Assembly (NCBI GenBank): GCA_031002005.1
Contig: JARYHS010008074.1
Span: 273,297,930 to 273,361,929, forward strand
Source of the DNA: Vandiemenella viatica
Taxonomy: Eukaryota; Arthropoda; Insecta; Orthoptera; Morabidae
DNA: 64,000 bases
Direction of reading: 5' to 3'
Numbering within the stretch: the first letter of the stretch is position 1; each line of letters starts with the position of its first letter. Under the pieces are notes generated by a model. The model made no database searches. It was not told the DNA's origin and was given only the letters and a program-made list of their open reading frames with translations. This document shows, in pieces, positions 49,010 to 60,219 of the stretch. The position numbers and the translations under genes are program-made.

Positions 49010-49385
49010 ATGCATTAACAATAAATTTAAAAATATCCTCTACATTTTTTTCATGTAATCACACATCAAAACACATTTCAAACTATTTCTGATATTGGCA
49101 ACCAGCAATGAAAGCAGATTCATACTGTAAATAACTTAAAAATCGAATTTCTATTGATGCACCAGACATTTCCTCTTCTTAGTTCATGAATAGTGTAGAG
49201 AATTTAACATACAACCACATCAGAAAAGTCTATGAGAAACGAAAGCGGTTTTCAAGGCAAGGATATCCATGTGATTTTCAGTTAGTAGGCTATATTCATT
49301 TATTTATTTATGGTATGACAACTGGCTTTGTAAATAAATAGATAATACTTATCTTCAAGATATAAGATATATTTCATAGGTCTTT
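49010..49385. other. AT-rich, unassigned
   Basis: Upstream intron of ALG9 by inference. A (TTTA)n tract lies near 49298-49310. Confidence 0.45.
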
Positions 49386-49389
49386 TAAT

Positions 49390-50290
49390 GTTAGAGATTC
49401 CAGAGAATTAGGGATGAAATGGACAAGCAAAGCTGAATTATTAGATCTTTCAGAGGCTTTTGTCGAAGTGAGCCATAAAATGGACCTAAGTAAGTTAAAA
49501 TCCATTGGAGTGGATGAAAAAGTGATTTGGTATGTAAAAAAATTCTTAAAAGGTAGAAAGAAAAAAGTTGGGGTAGGAAATGCAGTATCAAAAAAAGTGG
49601 AAGTAAAAATGGAAGTGCCACAGGTTAGGGTACTGGCAACATTGCTATTCATTATTCTAATGAATGATTGTGTTCCTGCTTTACTGTCAGAAGGGATGTT
49701 TGCAGAAGACATATTCCTATGTAATAGGATCAAAATGGTAGAAGGTTGAACAACTGCAGGATGATCTAGGCAGGATATCTAGCAGAATAGGTAAATGAAG
49801 ATAATTGAAAGGAGAGTCAGCTTATTAGGTATACAGATAAAAAACTGAAGGTTGATTACGATTATAAGGCGGTGAAAGTATTTCTTGTGGAAGACTTGAA
49901 ATGTAAATACCTTGGCATAACATTTTATAACAAACTCAACTGGGTAAGATACATTGGACACCTAGTAGGAAAGAGGTTTCAAAATCCTTCAATTGTTGGA
50001 GAGAGTGATGAGGGGATGTACCACAGAAGTGAGGGAATTGGTTTATAAAACTTTGATCAGACCATTCCTCGAATATGGTGGTGTAGAGAAGGAGTGGTAG
50101 ATTTGTCTCTGTAAATCAACAATTGACAAAAGCCAGAATGGGATTCGTTGGAAGGCAGGAGAAGGGTGAAGAGAATCATGGGAGGGTACAGGGCATATAC
50201 TGGTGGTGAGATGGGGAAAGATATTGGTGGAAGATTTAAGAGAAGTGTATGGAAGGGAAAAGATGACCACCACCACAAGACGCTATCAAT
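49390..50290 (+). pseudogene. LINE relic, family L, RT to C-terminus
   Basis: Plus-strand blocks are LLDLSEAFVEVSHKMDLSKL (RT motif with the DFSKAFD position mutated), KSIGVDEKVIWYVKKFLKG, PQVRVLATLLFIILMNDC (palm loop) and FAEDIFLCNRIK (FADD box changed to FAED). Later come GCTTEVRELVYKTLIRPFLEYG (about 50015) and C-terminal text. It is the longest of four relics of this family and the only one on the plus strand. Confidence 0.8.
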
Positions 50291-50834
50291 TTCAGGCATA
50301 AATTCTCATTTGGAGGTAAGCACATGGGGTGTGAAAGAAAACTGCCAACCGAGCATGCACTCCATTGCAGTTATATTAAAGTACCTGGGCGACTTTGAAA
50401 GCATATCAGAATTTGTACAATCCTTCACCTCATCACTACAAGATATGGGGGACGGGAATCATACGGAAGCCGATACTGCAGCTTATAGCCCCAATTTAAA
50501 ATCTAAAAACTGACTCAACATATGATACCAGCTTTAAATAGACAGCTAATGATAAAAAGTAACTTATAAATTCACCTAAGTCATTGCAATCCTCAATAGT
50601 TCAAATTGTAAACACTTGATTTTTGTTATAAGACCATATCACTATTTTTCAACACTTCTCGACATAATAAAAATTAGATAACTGTACGTTTTCGCGGCGG
50701 CAATGCTTTATAAAAACTTCTCAGGTTTCAAGCCGCGTCAAAATTGAGCCGTCTGGCGACGTTTCGGAAGCTTGCACTGCTTCCATTGTCAAGCCCCCGC
50801 TTAACATTACTGAAGTCTGCTGCACGGTAGTCTT

Positions 50835-51299
50835 TTATATAGCGCCAGCAGCCGGGAGCGGAGGGGAAAGCGCGTGGAGGGGCTCGCTTGGTGACGTCAC
50901 GATCGGGTCACTCCTATGCCCTAATATGACTTGATTCCGTCTCGTTTGTAATAATCCAATTACTGGCTTCCAAGCTTGGCTTAAATTGAGGCCTTGATCA
51001 CGATTAATAACATTATTGCTAAGCCTAATCTCAATAGCATCCTTCACAACACTGTCCCAAAAGTTATTTGCGTAACAAAGCCGTGTCGTTTTGTCGAAGC
51101 ATAGCTCGTGTCCGTTGTCAATGGTGTGTTCGGCTAAGAGAGATTTTTCTTTTTCTCCAAGTTTAAAATGTCTGATGTGTTCTTTGCGTCTTCCATTTAT
51201 CATCCTTAAGGTTTGCCCTATGTAAGAAGTGCCACATTCATATGGAATTTTGTACACTCCAGGAGCCCGAAGATTGAGACAATCCTTCGGAGTTCGCAA
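50835..51299 (-). pseudogene. Penelope GIY-YIG domain, inverted arm
   Basis: A 154-codon frame begins MRTPKDCLNLRAPGVYKIPY and includes ECGTSYIGQTLRMINGRRKE (GVYKI...YIGQT is the GIY-YIG pair), AEHTIDNGHELCFD, FWDSVVKDAIEIRLSN and INRDQGLNLSQAWKPVIG, then runs into 3' UTR. The nuclease core is intact in this arm, whereas the plus arm has a stop just after YIGQT. Confidence 0.9.
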
Positions 51300-51403
51300 C
51301 AGCTGTCCAATTTTTGGTGGAGGTCGAAAAATCGAACGGATGCCCTGTTTGTTGAGTAACCTTGCTATTTTAGATGTTACTGCTCCAGAGAAAGGTAGAG
51401 CCT

Positions 51404-52684
51404 GGTCAGCCTGGATGTTACGTCGCTGTTTACAAGTGTGCCTTTAGGGGAAACTTTTGAATTACTTAGTGAACATTTTGATCCGAAACTTGTGGAGTTA
51501 TTCAGACATACCCTCACGTCTACGTACTTTGTGTACCAGGGGGAATACTACGAGCAAAACAGACGGCGTGGCTATGGGGTCCCCATTGTCTCCCGCAGTA
51601 GCTGACTTCTACATGGAACATTTTGAGCATATAGCTCTTGACAGTGCTCCTTTAAAGCCTAAATGTTTCTACAGGTTTGTTGACGATACGTTTCTCGTGT
51701 GGTCTCATGGAATTACGGCATTATATGAATTCGTGAACCATCTTAATGGGATTCATCCCTATATTAAATTCACGATAGAAATCGAAAGGAATGGATCACT
51801 TCAATTTTTTTAGATGTTCTAGTGCGTCAGAAACCTAATGGAAGGTTAGGGCACAACGTTTACAGAAAACCTACACACACCGATCGCTATCTCAATGCTC
51901 AAAGTTTTCACCATCCTTCTCAGAAACTAGGAGTTCTCAATACTCTTGTCCATAGGGCAAAGGTGGTGTCCGACAATGAACATTTAAAGGAGGAACTGCA
52001 ACACCTGGAACGCGTATTTCGTGCCAATGGTTATAGCACTAAAGAAATCCGACGTGCAACCGTCGGAAGAAACAACAGAACCAAGACAGATCACAGAGAT
52101 GAAGACAAGCCGCGTGCCTTTCTACCTTTCTGTGGAGCAGTAACATCTAAAATAGCAAGGTTACTCAACAAACAGGGCATCCATTCGATTTTTCGATCTC
52201 CACCAAAAATTGTCAGCTGTTGCGAACTCCGAAGGATTGTCTCAAACTTCGGGCTCCTGGAGTATACAAAATTCCATGTGAATGCGGCACGTCTTACATA
52301 GGGCAAACCTGAAGGACGATAAATGAAAGACACAAAGAACACATCAGACATTTTAAGCTTGTACAAAAAGAAAAATCTGCCTTAGCCGAACACGCCATTG
52401 ACAACGGACACGAGCCATGCTTCGACAAAACGACACGGCTTTGTTACGCAAATAACTTTTGGGACAGTGTTGTGAAGGAGGCTATTGAGATTAGGCTTAG
52501 CAATAATGTTATTAATCGTGATCAAGGCCTCAATTTAAGCCAAGCTTGGAAGCCAGTAATTGGATTATTACAAACGAGACGGAATCGAGCCATATTAGGG
52601 CATAGGAGTGACCCGATCGTGACGTCACCAAGCGAGCCCCTCCATGCGCTTTCCCCTCCGCTCCCGGCTGCTGGCGCTATATAA
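51404..52684 (+). pseudogene. Penelope reverse transcriptase and endonuclease, broken
   Basis: RT starts LDVTSLFTSVPLGETFELLS (fingers/palm with the first catalytic aspartate at LDVTSLF). A frameshift near 51555 leads to TDGVAMGSPLSPAVADFYME and the catalytic CFYRFVDDTFLVW (about 51670). A second frameshift at the T-run near 51810 leads to LDVLVRQKPNGR and KPTHTDRYLNAQS. A third near 52200 leads into the GIY-YIG domain, where YIGQT is followed by TGA, and then FWDSVVKEAIEIRLSNNVIN. Penelope RTs are related to telomerase. Three frameshifts and one stop disable the copy; the N-terminus is missing. Confidence 0.92.
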
Positions 52685-52812
52685 AAGACTACCGTGCGGC
52701 AGACTTCAGTAATGTTAAGCAGGAGCTTGACAATGGAAGCAGTGCAAGCTTCCGAAACGTCACCAGACAGCTCAATTTTGATGCGGCTTGAAACCCGAGA
52801 AGGTTTTAAAAA

Positions 52813-53588
52813 TAATAAAAATTGTTTATAATAATAACGAACTGGGAGAAAGTAAAATTTACGATAAAATCAAGTTTCAGGCAGAATAAATTAAGATTTT
52901 AAAACTTCGATAAACACACTCGCATTTTCAACACCACTTAACATCACATTTTCAGTAATTTTTATGTAATAACAAAGAACACTGCACAACATATAAAACT
53001 TTTGAAACATTCCACACAGTTAAATAGGCACTAAATCTGTTTTAACATAATTACGCAGTGGAGAAAAATGCTGACAACTACAGATTCGAATTGTGGACAA
53101 TTTAAAACATGCCAGTAAACAAAATCACTTTCAAAATGTGGAATGAATCGAGCAGGAGGCCGTGACGAAGACCATTTTGTAAAATAAACACTCCTTAAGT
53201 AGTAATTTTGACAAAATAATAAGTTTAGACTAATGGCGCCTTCCTGATACACCACTGCAGTTTTTGTGAGATTGATAACTTTTAAAATATACCATGTACA
53301 GAAAAAAAAACTATTCTGGAAAGCGGAGAAATCATAGAACACCGTGACATAAGTTTTAAAGTCTGAAACTAAAGAGATCATAAAAACTTGAAATACAATG
53401 TCAAATTTGGGAAAGTCCCTTTGCTCACACGAAAATTGTATTATTACATATTTCAGATTTCAATTATTTACAGCAAACTAAGTAACTTTAGAGGGACAGT
53501 TATGTTAAACTAAATGAATCAATAGGCCGAACACCATACACTATAACATTTTGAGCACTTGAGGTTACAGAATTTTTCCAAACTATGT
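52813..53588. other. Unassigned AT-rich sequence
   Basis: No supported gene. Confidence 0.4.
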
Positions 53589-53774
53589 TTAGAAGCGGGT
53601 AGCTGCAGGTGTCTTAGGCCTGAGGGTATATAAGGACTGGTGGCATGTGGCTGCCACATTTGGTCGAAAGTCTTGGAAGCAGTCTATGTGCTGCACGGAG
53701 CCGCACTTTGCAGCCCGAAACTTGCCGGGTACCGTCCAAAATAGTTCGCGCCACCTTAGTTTCTGGTCAGCCAT
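53589..53774 (-). CDS. Small ORF in a GC-richer island, unidentified
   Basis: A 61-codon frame from ATG to TAA: MADQKLRWRELFWTVPGKFR, then cysteine- and histidine-containing residues, ending LRPKTPAATRF. Base composition is clearly richer in GC than the surroundings, which could mark a first exon or promoter-associated island, or a foreign repeat. A TATATAAGGAC sequence lies inside it on the plus strand (about 53627). I do not recognise the product, and it lacks the ALG9 N-terminal motif. Confidence 0.25.
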   Translation of the reverse strand: MADQKLRWRELFWTVPGKFRAAKCGSVQHIDCFQDFRPNVAATCHQSLYTLRPKTPAATRF

Positions 53775-56700
53775 TATGTAATTCCTTGTGAAGTTTAAAA
53801 TGAAACTTAGAAATTCTTAACAGGAGTTGGTCGGTTTTATTCCTCTTCATTACTTGCAGTTTAGGAAATGATTTGTCCGATAGTCAATTTCAACTGCAAA
53901 AGTGATTTATGATGCGACTTTGAAGAATATATTGATATTTTTTTATTTAAACAGTGCACATTTCTTATTAGTGCATATTAACCTTTTCTTTCCTGAGGAT
54001 AATGTTGGAAGTGGCGGCTGTATTTCATTACAGTTGATTCATCTAGGCTTATACACGGTTTAACAGTTTGAACAGTGAATATTTTGACAGTACTGAAAGC
54101 AAGTTGGAGGTTAGTTAAGGTGATAGAATCAATACTTCAACCCAGGTATTGGTTATGTCCCTTACAACTTATCTTTGCTTGGCATCTTTCGATTTCTCTT
54201 TAACGTGTAGGTTTTTATGTGATGTCTGATTGAAGTTAAACGTTTTTCTTGGAGACTTCCTAGGCATTTTGAACGGTTCGATTCTTTTCTCTGACCAAAA
54301 AGATGCTTAACAAACATCAGTAGGCTTACTTCCACGAGATGAGTTAAGAGCTATTTGCGAGACACAACATACAAGGATTTCTCTCATTTTTTTTTTTTTT
54401 TTTTTTTTTTTTTTGTAAATTCGTGTTAAAAACTTGAAAATCTAAACATTGCCGACATGTGAAATTTCCGAGATCATCCCGTTTTTCACCTCATAAATTG
54501 CTTTTAAAGAAAAATCTTCTTATTACATAACATAGAAATCTTAATACTAATCAAATTATTGGTGCATGACTAGTGGCAATTCATTTAGACGAGTACATCA
54601 TCAGTGCTAAATTCATTAACTCCAATAAAATTATGCTCATACCTCGCATCAATCTCACACCTTTTGATCCAACCATACCTTTCCAAATGATAAGAAAGCA
54701 ATTCCCACTAGAAGTAACCATCATGGATAGCCATTAAAAAAAAGCACAAGATCCAACGCTTCAAAGCACAGGATTGTATTCACACCTATATAGACACCTG
54801 TACGTGCTTTTTCACATGCTTATAGATTTAATTAATATTTATGTTTGTGTTAAAGACACATGGTCAGAAAGTAAATGATAACATTATAACTGCTAATATT
54901 GGTTTGAAAGAAGTTATGTAAAGAAGTATGAAAAAAAAAATTATCACATCTGCCAAAGCCAATATCTATCTTTTTAAACATTTACTTTTTAAATGTTTTA
55001 CAATTGAGCATGTAGCATTTAATGATGCAGACATTTTACAATATGACTGATATTTATTACTATTCTTCAAAATGAAATACCTTTCATTATTAAATATACC
55101 TGCATTTACTTATTTCAATAAATATACTTGCACTTACTTATTTCCATATTATTATATTAACCATTCAATGACTGACCACGCTACTTTGCGAAATATTTGC
55201 ATAAGTCATCTCGTATACAAGAACTGTTTGTTTAAAGATATAAGACTTCTTGTTGTAGCCAGACTTCCTTGTAGTACAATCAGTAGGCTTTCTGGTACCT
55301 GAAATGTCTAAAAGATGGCATTAGAGCCATTTCTGAGATACCAAAAGCAAAAATTGTTTGTATTTTTTAGATTCGCGTTTTTGTAGTAAAGACACCTATT
55401 TGAGATAAACTTAAAAAGCAAAATGTTACCTAAATATGAAATTTCATCCAAATTGTTAGATCCATTTCTGAGATACCAAACATGTATATACATATATACA
55501 AGAATTGCACATTTAAAGATATAAGATTAGATAATAATTTGATGGCATCTCTCAGTAACAACCAAAACCAAACTTATTCCAGACCACAGAACTTAGACAA
55601 GTGATTTGAATTGTCTTAATAGGTGGGACTAAACTATACCAGATATGGTCTGGGAAGGAAATAAATTATAAGTACAAGGAAGTAGAGATCTGCAACAGCT
55701 TAGTGAGGAAGGTGTTTACAAGTGGTAGAGGAAGGCATAAGGGGGCAAAATATGTTTAAGTGTTCCTAATAAAGCAGAAGATGTGATCCTGCAGAATTTT
55801 TACTAACTTCATATAAAATAGTAATCTGTAATAGACTTTCCTAAACAGATTAATGTTATTAATATACTGACAAAAATAATTCTGGTATACTGAGTTAGAA
55901 AATGTTAAAGTAAATCCGTCTGCATCATACTCAATTTTAAATTGTGTTAGTTTTCAGTAAAATACAAGGAAAAGTTAGATAAAAATAATGAAAATATTAG
56001 CAAATAAAATCATCTGTATCTTTCATAAAAAAAATAATAATATATGTAATGTCTTCCAATAAATACAAACATGTGCAGTCTCAAATAATAAAAACAGTAA
56101 GTGAAAAATCAGTTGCGATTGGCACAAGATGTATCTGTAATTCAGTGTTCCTATGAAAACATATAATTACTAAGAGCTAATGGTTTCGGAATTGAAGAGA
56201 GATTTCATGGAATGGAGGAACCAGTAATGTGGAGAAGAACTAAAAAAAATTTATAGAGAATGTGGGATGAAATATTTATCCAAATAAAAAAATAAATAAA
56301 ATCAAAAAACTAAATATCACAGTAGGGAAAATTAAAAACTGAAGAGTCTGTCATGAAGAGCGCACAACAGAGTAAGAAAACAGTAAGGACAAGAAGCAGC
56401 AACTAAATAAAGAACTTATATATAGAAGCAAAGAGTGGAACTGAAGGTTAATGAAGAAAACAGTGGATACAGAGAAAAACCCAATGATGAAACTTGAAAT
56501 TTCTGCAGCTACAGTGAGTGAGCGGGTACTCAGAAGGTAGTTAGTAAGAATGAGAAAATGTTATCAAGAATACAAATAAGGAGGAAATATTAAGAAACTG
56601 GTTTGATGGAACCATTAGGAACTGTCATGAAGGGGAAGCAGTGGAAATGGAAGAGTAGGAGCTTTCCCACATAACTATAAATGAGTAGATGGTGAAACCA
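53775..56700. other. Unassigned, with short dispersed repeats
   Basis: Poly-T at about 54389-54415. A GAGCCATTTCTGAGATACC block occurs at about 55326 and again (as GATCCATTTCTGAGATACC) at about 55460. TTTAAAGATATAAGA occurs at about 55231 and 55512. No gene recognised. Confidence 0.45.
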
Positions 56701-56777
56701 GAAAAAGATTGTTAGGATTTCATGAGGTATGTTATAAAAAGCATAAAGAGGTTGTGTAATGCAACCAGTGGTGTAGC

Positions 56778-56860
56778 TATCAGAGGACTAGGCGCCCCCC
56801 CCCCCCTCAAGTGCAGCTCAGGGGGTCCAAGCTCAGCTCAGGGGGGGGGGGGCCTCCAAA
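56778..56860. repeat. Poly-C/poly-G block with internal repeat
   Basis: A C-run (about 56796-56807), then TCAAGTGCAGCTCAGGGGG and an AGCTCAGCTCA repeat, then a G-run (about 56839-56851). A diverged relative may lie at about 34165-34210. Confidence 0.6.
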
Positions 56861-58848
56861 GCTCTGTGAGCCCCTGCATTACTGGTCTTGGTAAAACAAA
56901 AAAACAAAACATACCACCATAGGAAAGAAAAATATGCTGTCCACTCTGCCTAGAGGGGCTACGAGATAGCTTTTACCGAAAATACTGTGACACTGGAGCA
57001 ACTATGAGGTGGTTGCACCACGAAGAGTATATACAGAACTGAAAACGAAGAAGAATTGTCAGTCCAACATACTCACCAGTTAACAGCTTTATACATGGTG
57101 AGTTAAGGTTCAAGCTGGAGACTACAATGGCTTACATAGCCATCAGGTGCAGTATTTGAATAGTCTTGTGTCAGTTAATCAGGACAAAATTTCTACAGGT
57201 GTAGGTTCAACAAAGTATTAAGTACTTTTGAGTTGTTAATATCATGTGATGAGAACCAATTTAATTTAATAAAGTGCTTGTTCAGAAAGAGGTAGTGAGC
57301 ATTAGTGTTAGTGACAAATTTAAGGAACTGAAGAGTTATAACTGTTTGTTCTATGTAGAACAGCACGTATTGTTAGTGAAAGATAAAGGCCAGCATAGAA
57401 ACTATTATCAGAATATTAGGACGAGTTTTTGCAAGCTATGCCAAGAGGATATTCAATTGTATCAAAAGGAAATTAAAAAATATTTAAAGTGTTTCTCTGC
57501 TGGAGTTTAATGCAATTTTTTTGGAACATTTGAGTTGTTGTTTGGAGTTCATTCTCTTATTTTTTATGCACTAATTCTAAAATTTTTAGGTGAACTGAGT
57601 AACCAGAAAAGTTGTGCAGCAAGTGAAAATGGGAAACAAGCCTATCGTTAAAGTTTTCATTCACCTTATCTCATCTGATAATTATGGGCAATTATGACCA
57701 ACCAATCCGTTATTGTTCCTAGAGTATTAAGTATTAATTTTTAAATATTCCCTAAAAGCTGGTATGGAAAACATCTACACTATCAGGAGATATATAATGA
57801 AACAAATTGTTATTTTGTATGTATAGCCACATATAATTTGGTTGCACGGGAGTGCACCCATCAAGTCGAGTCAACGGCGGCAATGCCTACCCTTTTCTCA
57901 AAGCGATTCGGGCCATTTTTTAACCTCAATTTCAATTTCATGCTACACGTTTCAAATTTCTGTTATGCACAGATATCAACAATCTTAACAAACATACCAA
58001 ATTTTATTTTGTTACTGTTCTTAGTTCGAATGTTATTCGGTTGCAAACTTCAGCGATTTTGTCACTCACTGACTGACTGATGATCATCAAAACCATAAGG
58101 CACTTTCCATAGCCGTAGAAAGCTGAAATTTGATAAACAGATAAAATTTTGCCCACATGTTATAAGAAAAGTCTGAAACCCGTAAATTTCCATATACCTA
58201 CCTACGTGAAATCACTTTCTACACTATTAACTTTATATACCTCAGTTTTTCATTGTGTAGTGAGCTTACTATGTTTAACTAATGTGTTAAATTTTACGTC
58301 TTTACTTTTATTAATTTTGAAGTCATTGAAATTCAAAATTTTATTTCGGCATGACACCCCGGCATCAAAATTCCACTGTACTTCCAGTAATCATACAAAC
58401 AAGTTATGTGATACAGATATTTGGTTCATCCCTAACTCATAAGAAAAATCTAATATTGGAGTTTTTCCCTGTATTTATTTAATTCCAATCTCAAACATGA
58501 AAAATTCTCACAAATATTTGCGACTTAATTGCTTTGCTCTGGATGAAGCTATAAACCTGATATTTCAATATTACATTGAGGTGACCAATTTGAACCAAAG
58601 CCTTAAATTTTACCTTTTTCCTATGCTTAGTTTGGAAGTTACTAGTAATTTTGTTTATGGTTGTAGTGAAACTAACGGCAATTGCACGGCTACGGCGCAC
58701 ACCCATTGTTTTCAGAGAGTGGGTCATTGTTGGTAACGTATATTGATGTCTTAAATTCTGGAATGTTCTCATTCACTGATTTTCAAATGGAATCATTACA
58801 TTTGAGCGGCGATTCAGAATAAGCGATGAACTTATAAAAAGAAATAAG
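56861..58848. other. Unassigned, possible dispersed repeats
   Basis: A 78-codon plus-strand frame (57274-57510; includes NIRTSFCKLCQEDIQLYQKE) has no recognised domain. The part from about 57840 to 58740 has scattered GC-rich words and a CACTGACTGACTGATGATCA block (58065-58084), typical of an interspersed repeat rather than a gene. Confidence 0.35.
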
Positions 58849-59386
58849 ATCCCACAAAAACAATTCGTAAAAATAGGCCAAGTAGTTCATGTAGTGACAA
58901 AAAGTTATGAGATCTTCTTCTGAGCCAAGTCTACACTTTACAGTGTGTATTCAGTTCACTTTGTGAAACAGAATGGTTTCTCTCGGTGTCAAAGATCGTT
59001 TATTTAGGATTAAAAAAAATCTGATGACTTGGCAATTATGCATGTCATGTTTTAGTTAACCTATATAAATACCTTAAGTGTGTTGCTCTATCAAACTTAC
59101 AAATACATAAAAGCTAAGATTTCCCTAACTCTTTTTCGAATTTGACAAGTATTTATTATGTCCTAAATTTCAGTAAAAATTGTAATGTGCATAATGGCCA
59201 AGTCATCAGATTTTTTTTATCCTGAATAAAAGATCTGTGACATCGAGAGAAACCATTCTGTTTCACAAAGTGAACTGAATACACACTGTAAAGTGTAGAC
59301 TTGGCTCGGAAGAAGATCTCATAACTTTTTGTCACTGCATGAACACGAGACTTGGCCTATTTTTACAAGAATTGTTTTTGTGGGAT
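58849..59386. repeat. Foldback element with about 190-bp inverted arms
   Basis: The left arm (about 58849-59035) and right arm (about 59197-59386) are imperfect inverted copies separated by about 160 bp. Termini are ATCCCACAAAAACAATT and its complement. Matching interior blocks include AACAGAATGGTTTCTCTCG and GAAGAAGATCTCATAACTTT. No coding sequence is present. The structure suits a foldback or MITE-type DNA element, but no clear target duplication was identified. Confidence 0.85.
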
Positions 59387-60215
59387 AAATATTTTACAGT
59401 GCACAGGAAATTTAAATATCCTCTTGCTTTTAATACATATATCTCTCTGTCATAATGCAGATAGCAGTGCTAGCTGTATTGTTGTGTTATGGAACTGTTC
59501 CATATTCATCTGAACTAGTTTCATGACAAAATCTGTGAAAGATCAGAATATGAATAGCCATAAACATGTTCATTTATGATTGTTTCACAAAAAGGAAAAT
59601 TTACTTGAAAAAAAAAAAAAAATAAAAAAAAATCAAATTCTGCACTGCACATGACACAAACAAAAGATAATAATTTTTATAGATAATCTAATTGCTCACA
59701 AAAAAAAACATATTGCAAGAGTTATATTTTTTATTAATACTCTTTATCCAAGAAATGTGAATATGAAGTTTTCAATAGTTCACATATATTGCAGATTGTA
59801 ATAACAGTTTGTATTAGAGAAAGAAACTTCTGACGAGTAACTTGCTTCAGCATGGTCAGATGGCATAGCATACAAGTTAAGAACATAAAATACAGAAGAT
59901 GGAGACTAGATTTGAAATCAGAAATTGCCACAAAACTTATTAATAGTTATTAGGGAAAAAGAGTTAGATGAATAGAGTGCTGCATAAGTAGATGCTGGGT
60001 GGAAAATGAAGGAAGAAGGAGATGGCCATAACCACAAATTAGTAACTGATTTTAGGCATCCAGGAATGTAGTCCTTAGTAGGTCAAATAAGTTATAGATG
60101 GGTGCCTGATGAAGAGTATTAATTACAATGCAAAAAAAAGATGCGGGCTGTTTGGAATGTCATATGTGGAATGAGAAACTGAAATCTGTAAAATAGTTCA
60201 AGGATTTTGGAAGTG
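59387..60215. other. Unassigned AT-rich sequence
   Basis: No supported gene. Confidence 0.4.
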
Positions 60216-60219
60216 TGAT

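Larger units (their letters stand above)
50711..52812. mobile_element. Palindromic Penelope element (PLE-C)
   Basis: A minus-oriented 3' end (50711-51399) is joined head to head with a longer plus-oriented copy (51400-52812). The first arm and the last 692 bp of the second (52121-52812) form a nearly perfect inverted repeat with both 3' ends outward. Both tails carry CTATATAAAAGA, a GGAAGC/GCTTCC hairpin followed by GAAACGTC, and then GCGGCTTGAAACC. The lineage (FWDSVVKEAIEIRL) differs from that of PLE-A. Confidence 0.9.

Noticed and set aside
49374..49733. 119-codon minus-strand ORF
   Set aside because: Antisense shadow of the family L LINE relic on the plus strand.
51457..51813. Independent host gene with a GVAMGSPLSP motif
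   Set aside because: Motif order is that of Penelope reverse transcriptase and it lies between the two arms of PLE-C.
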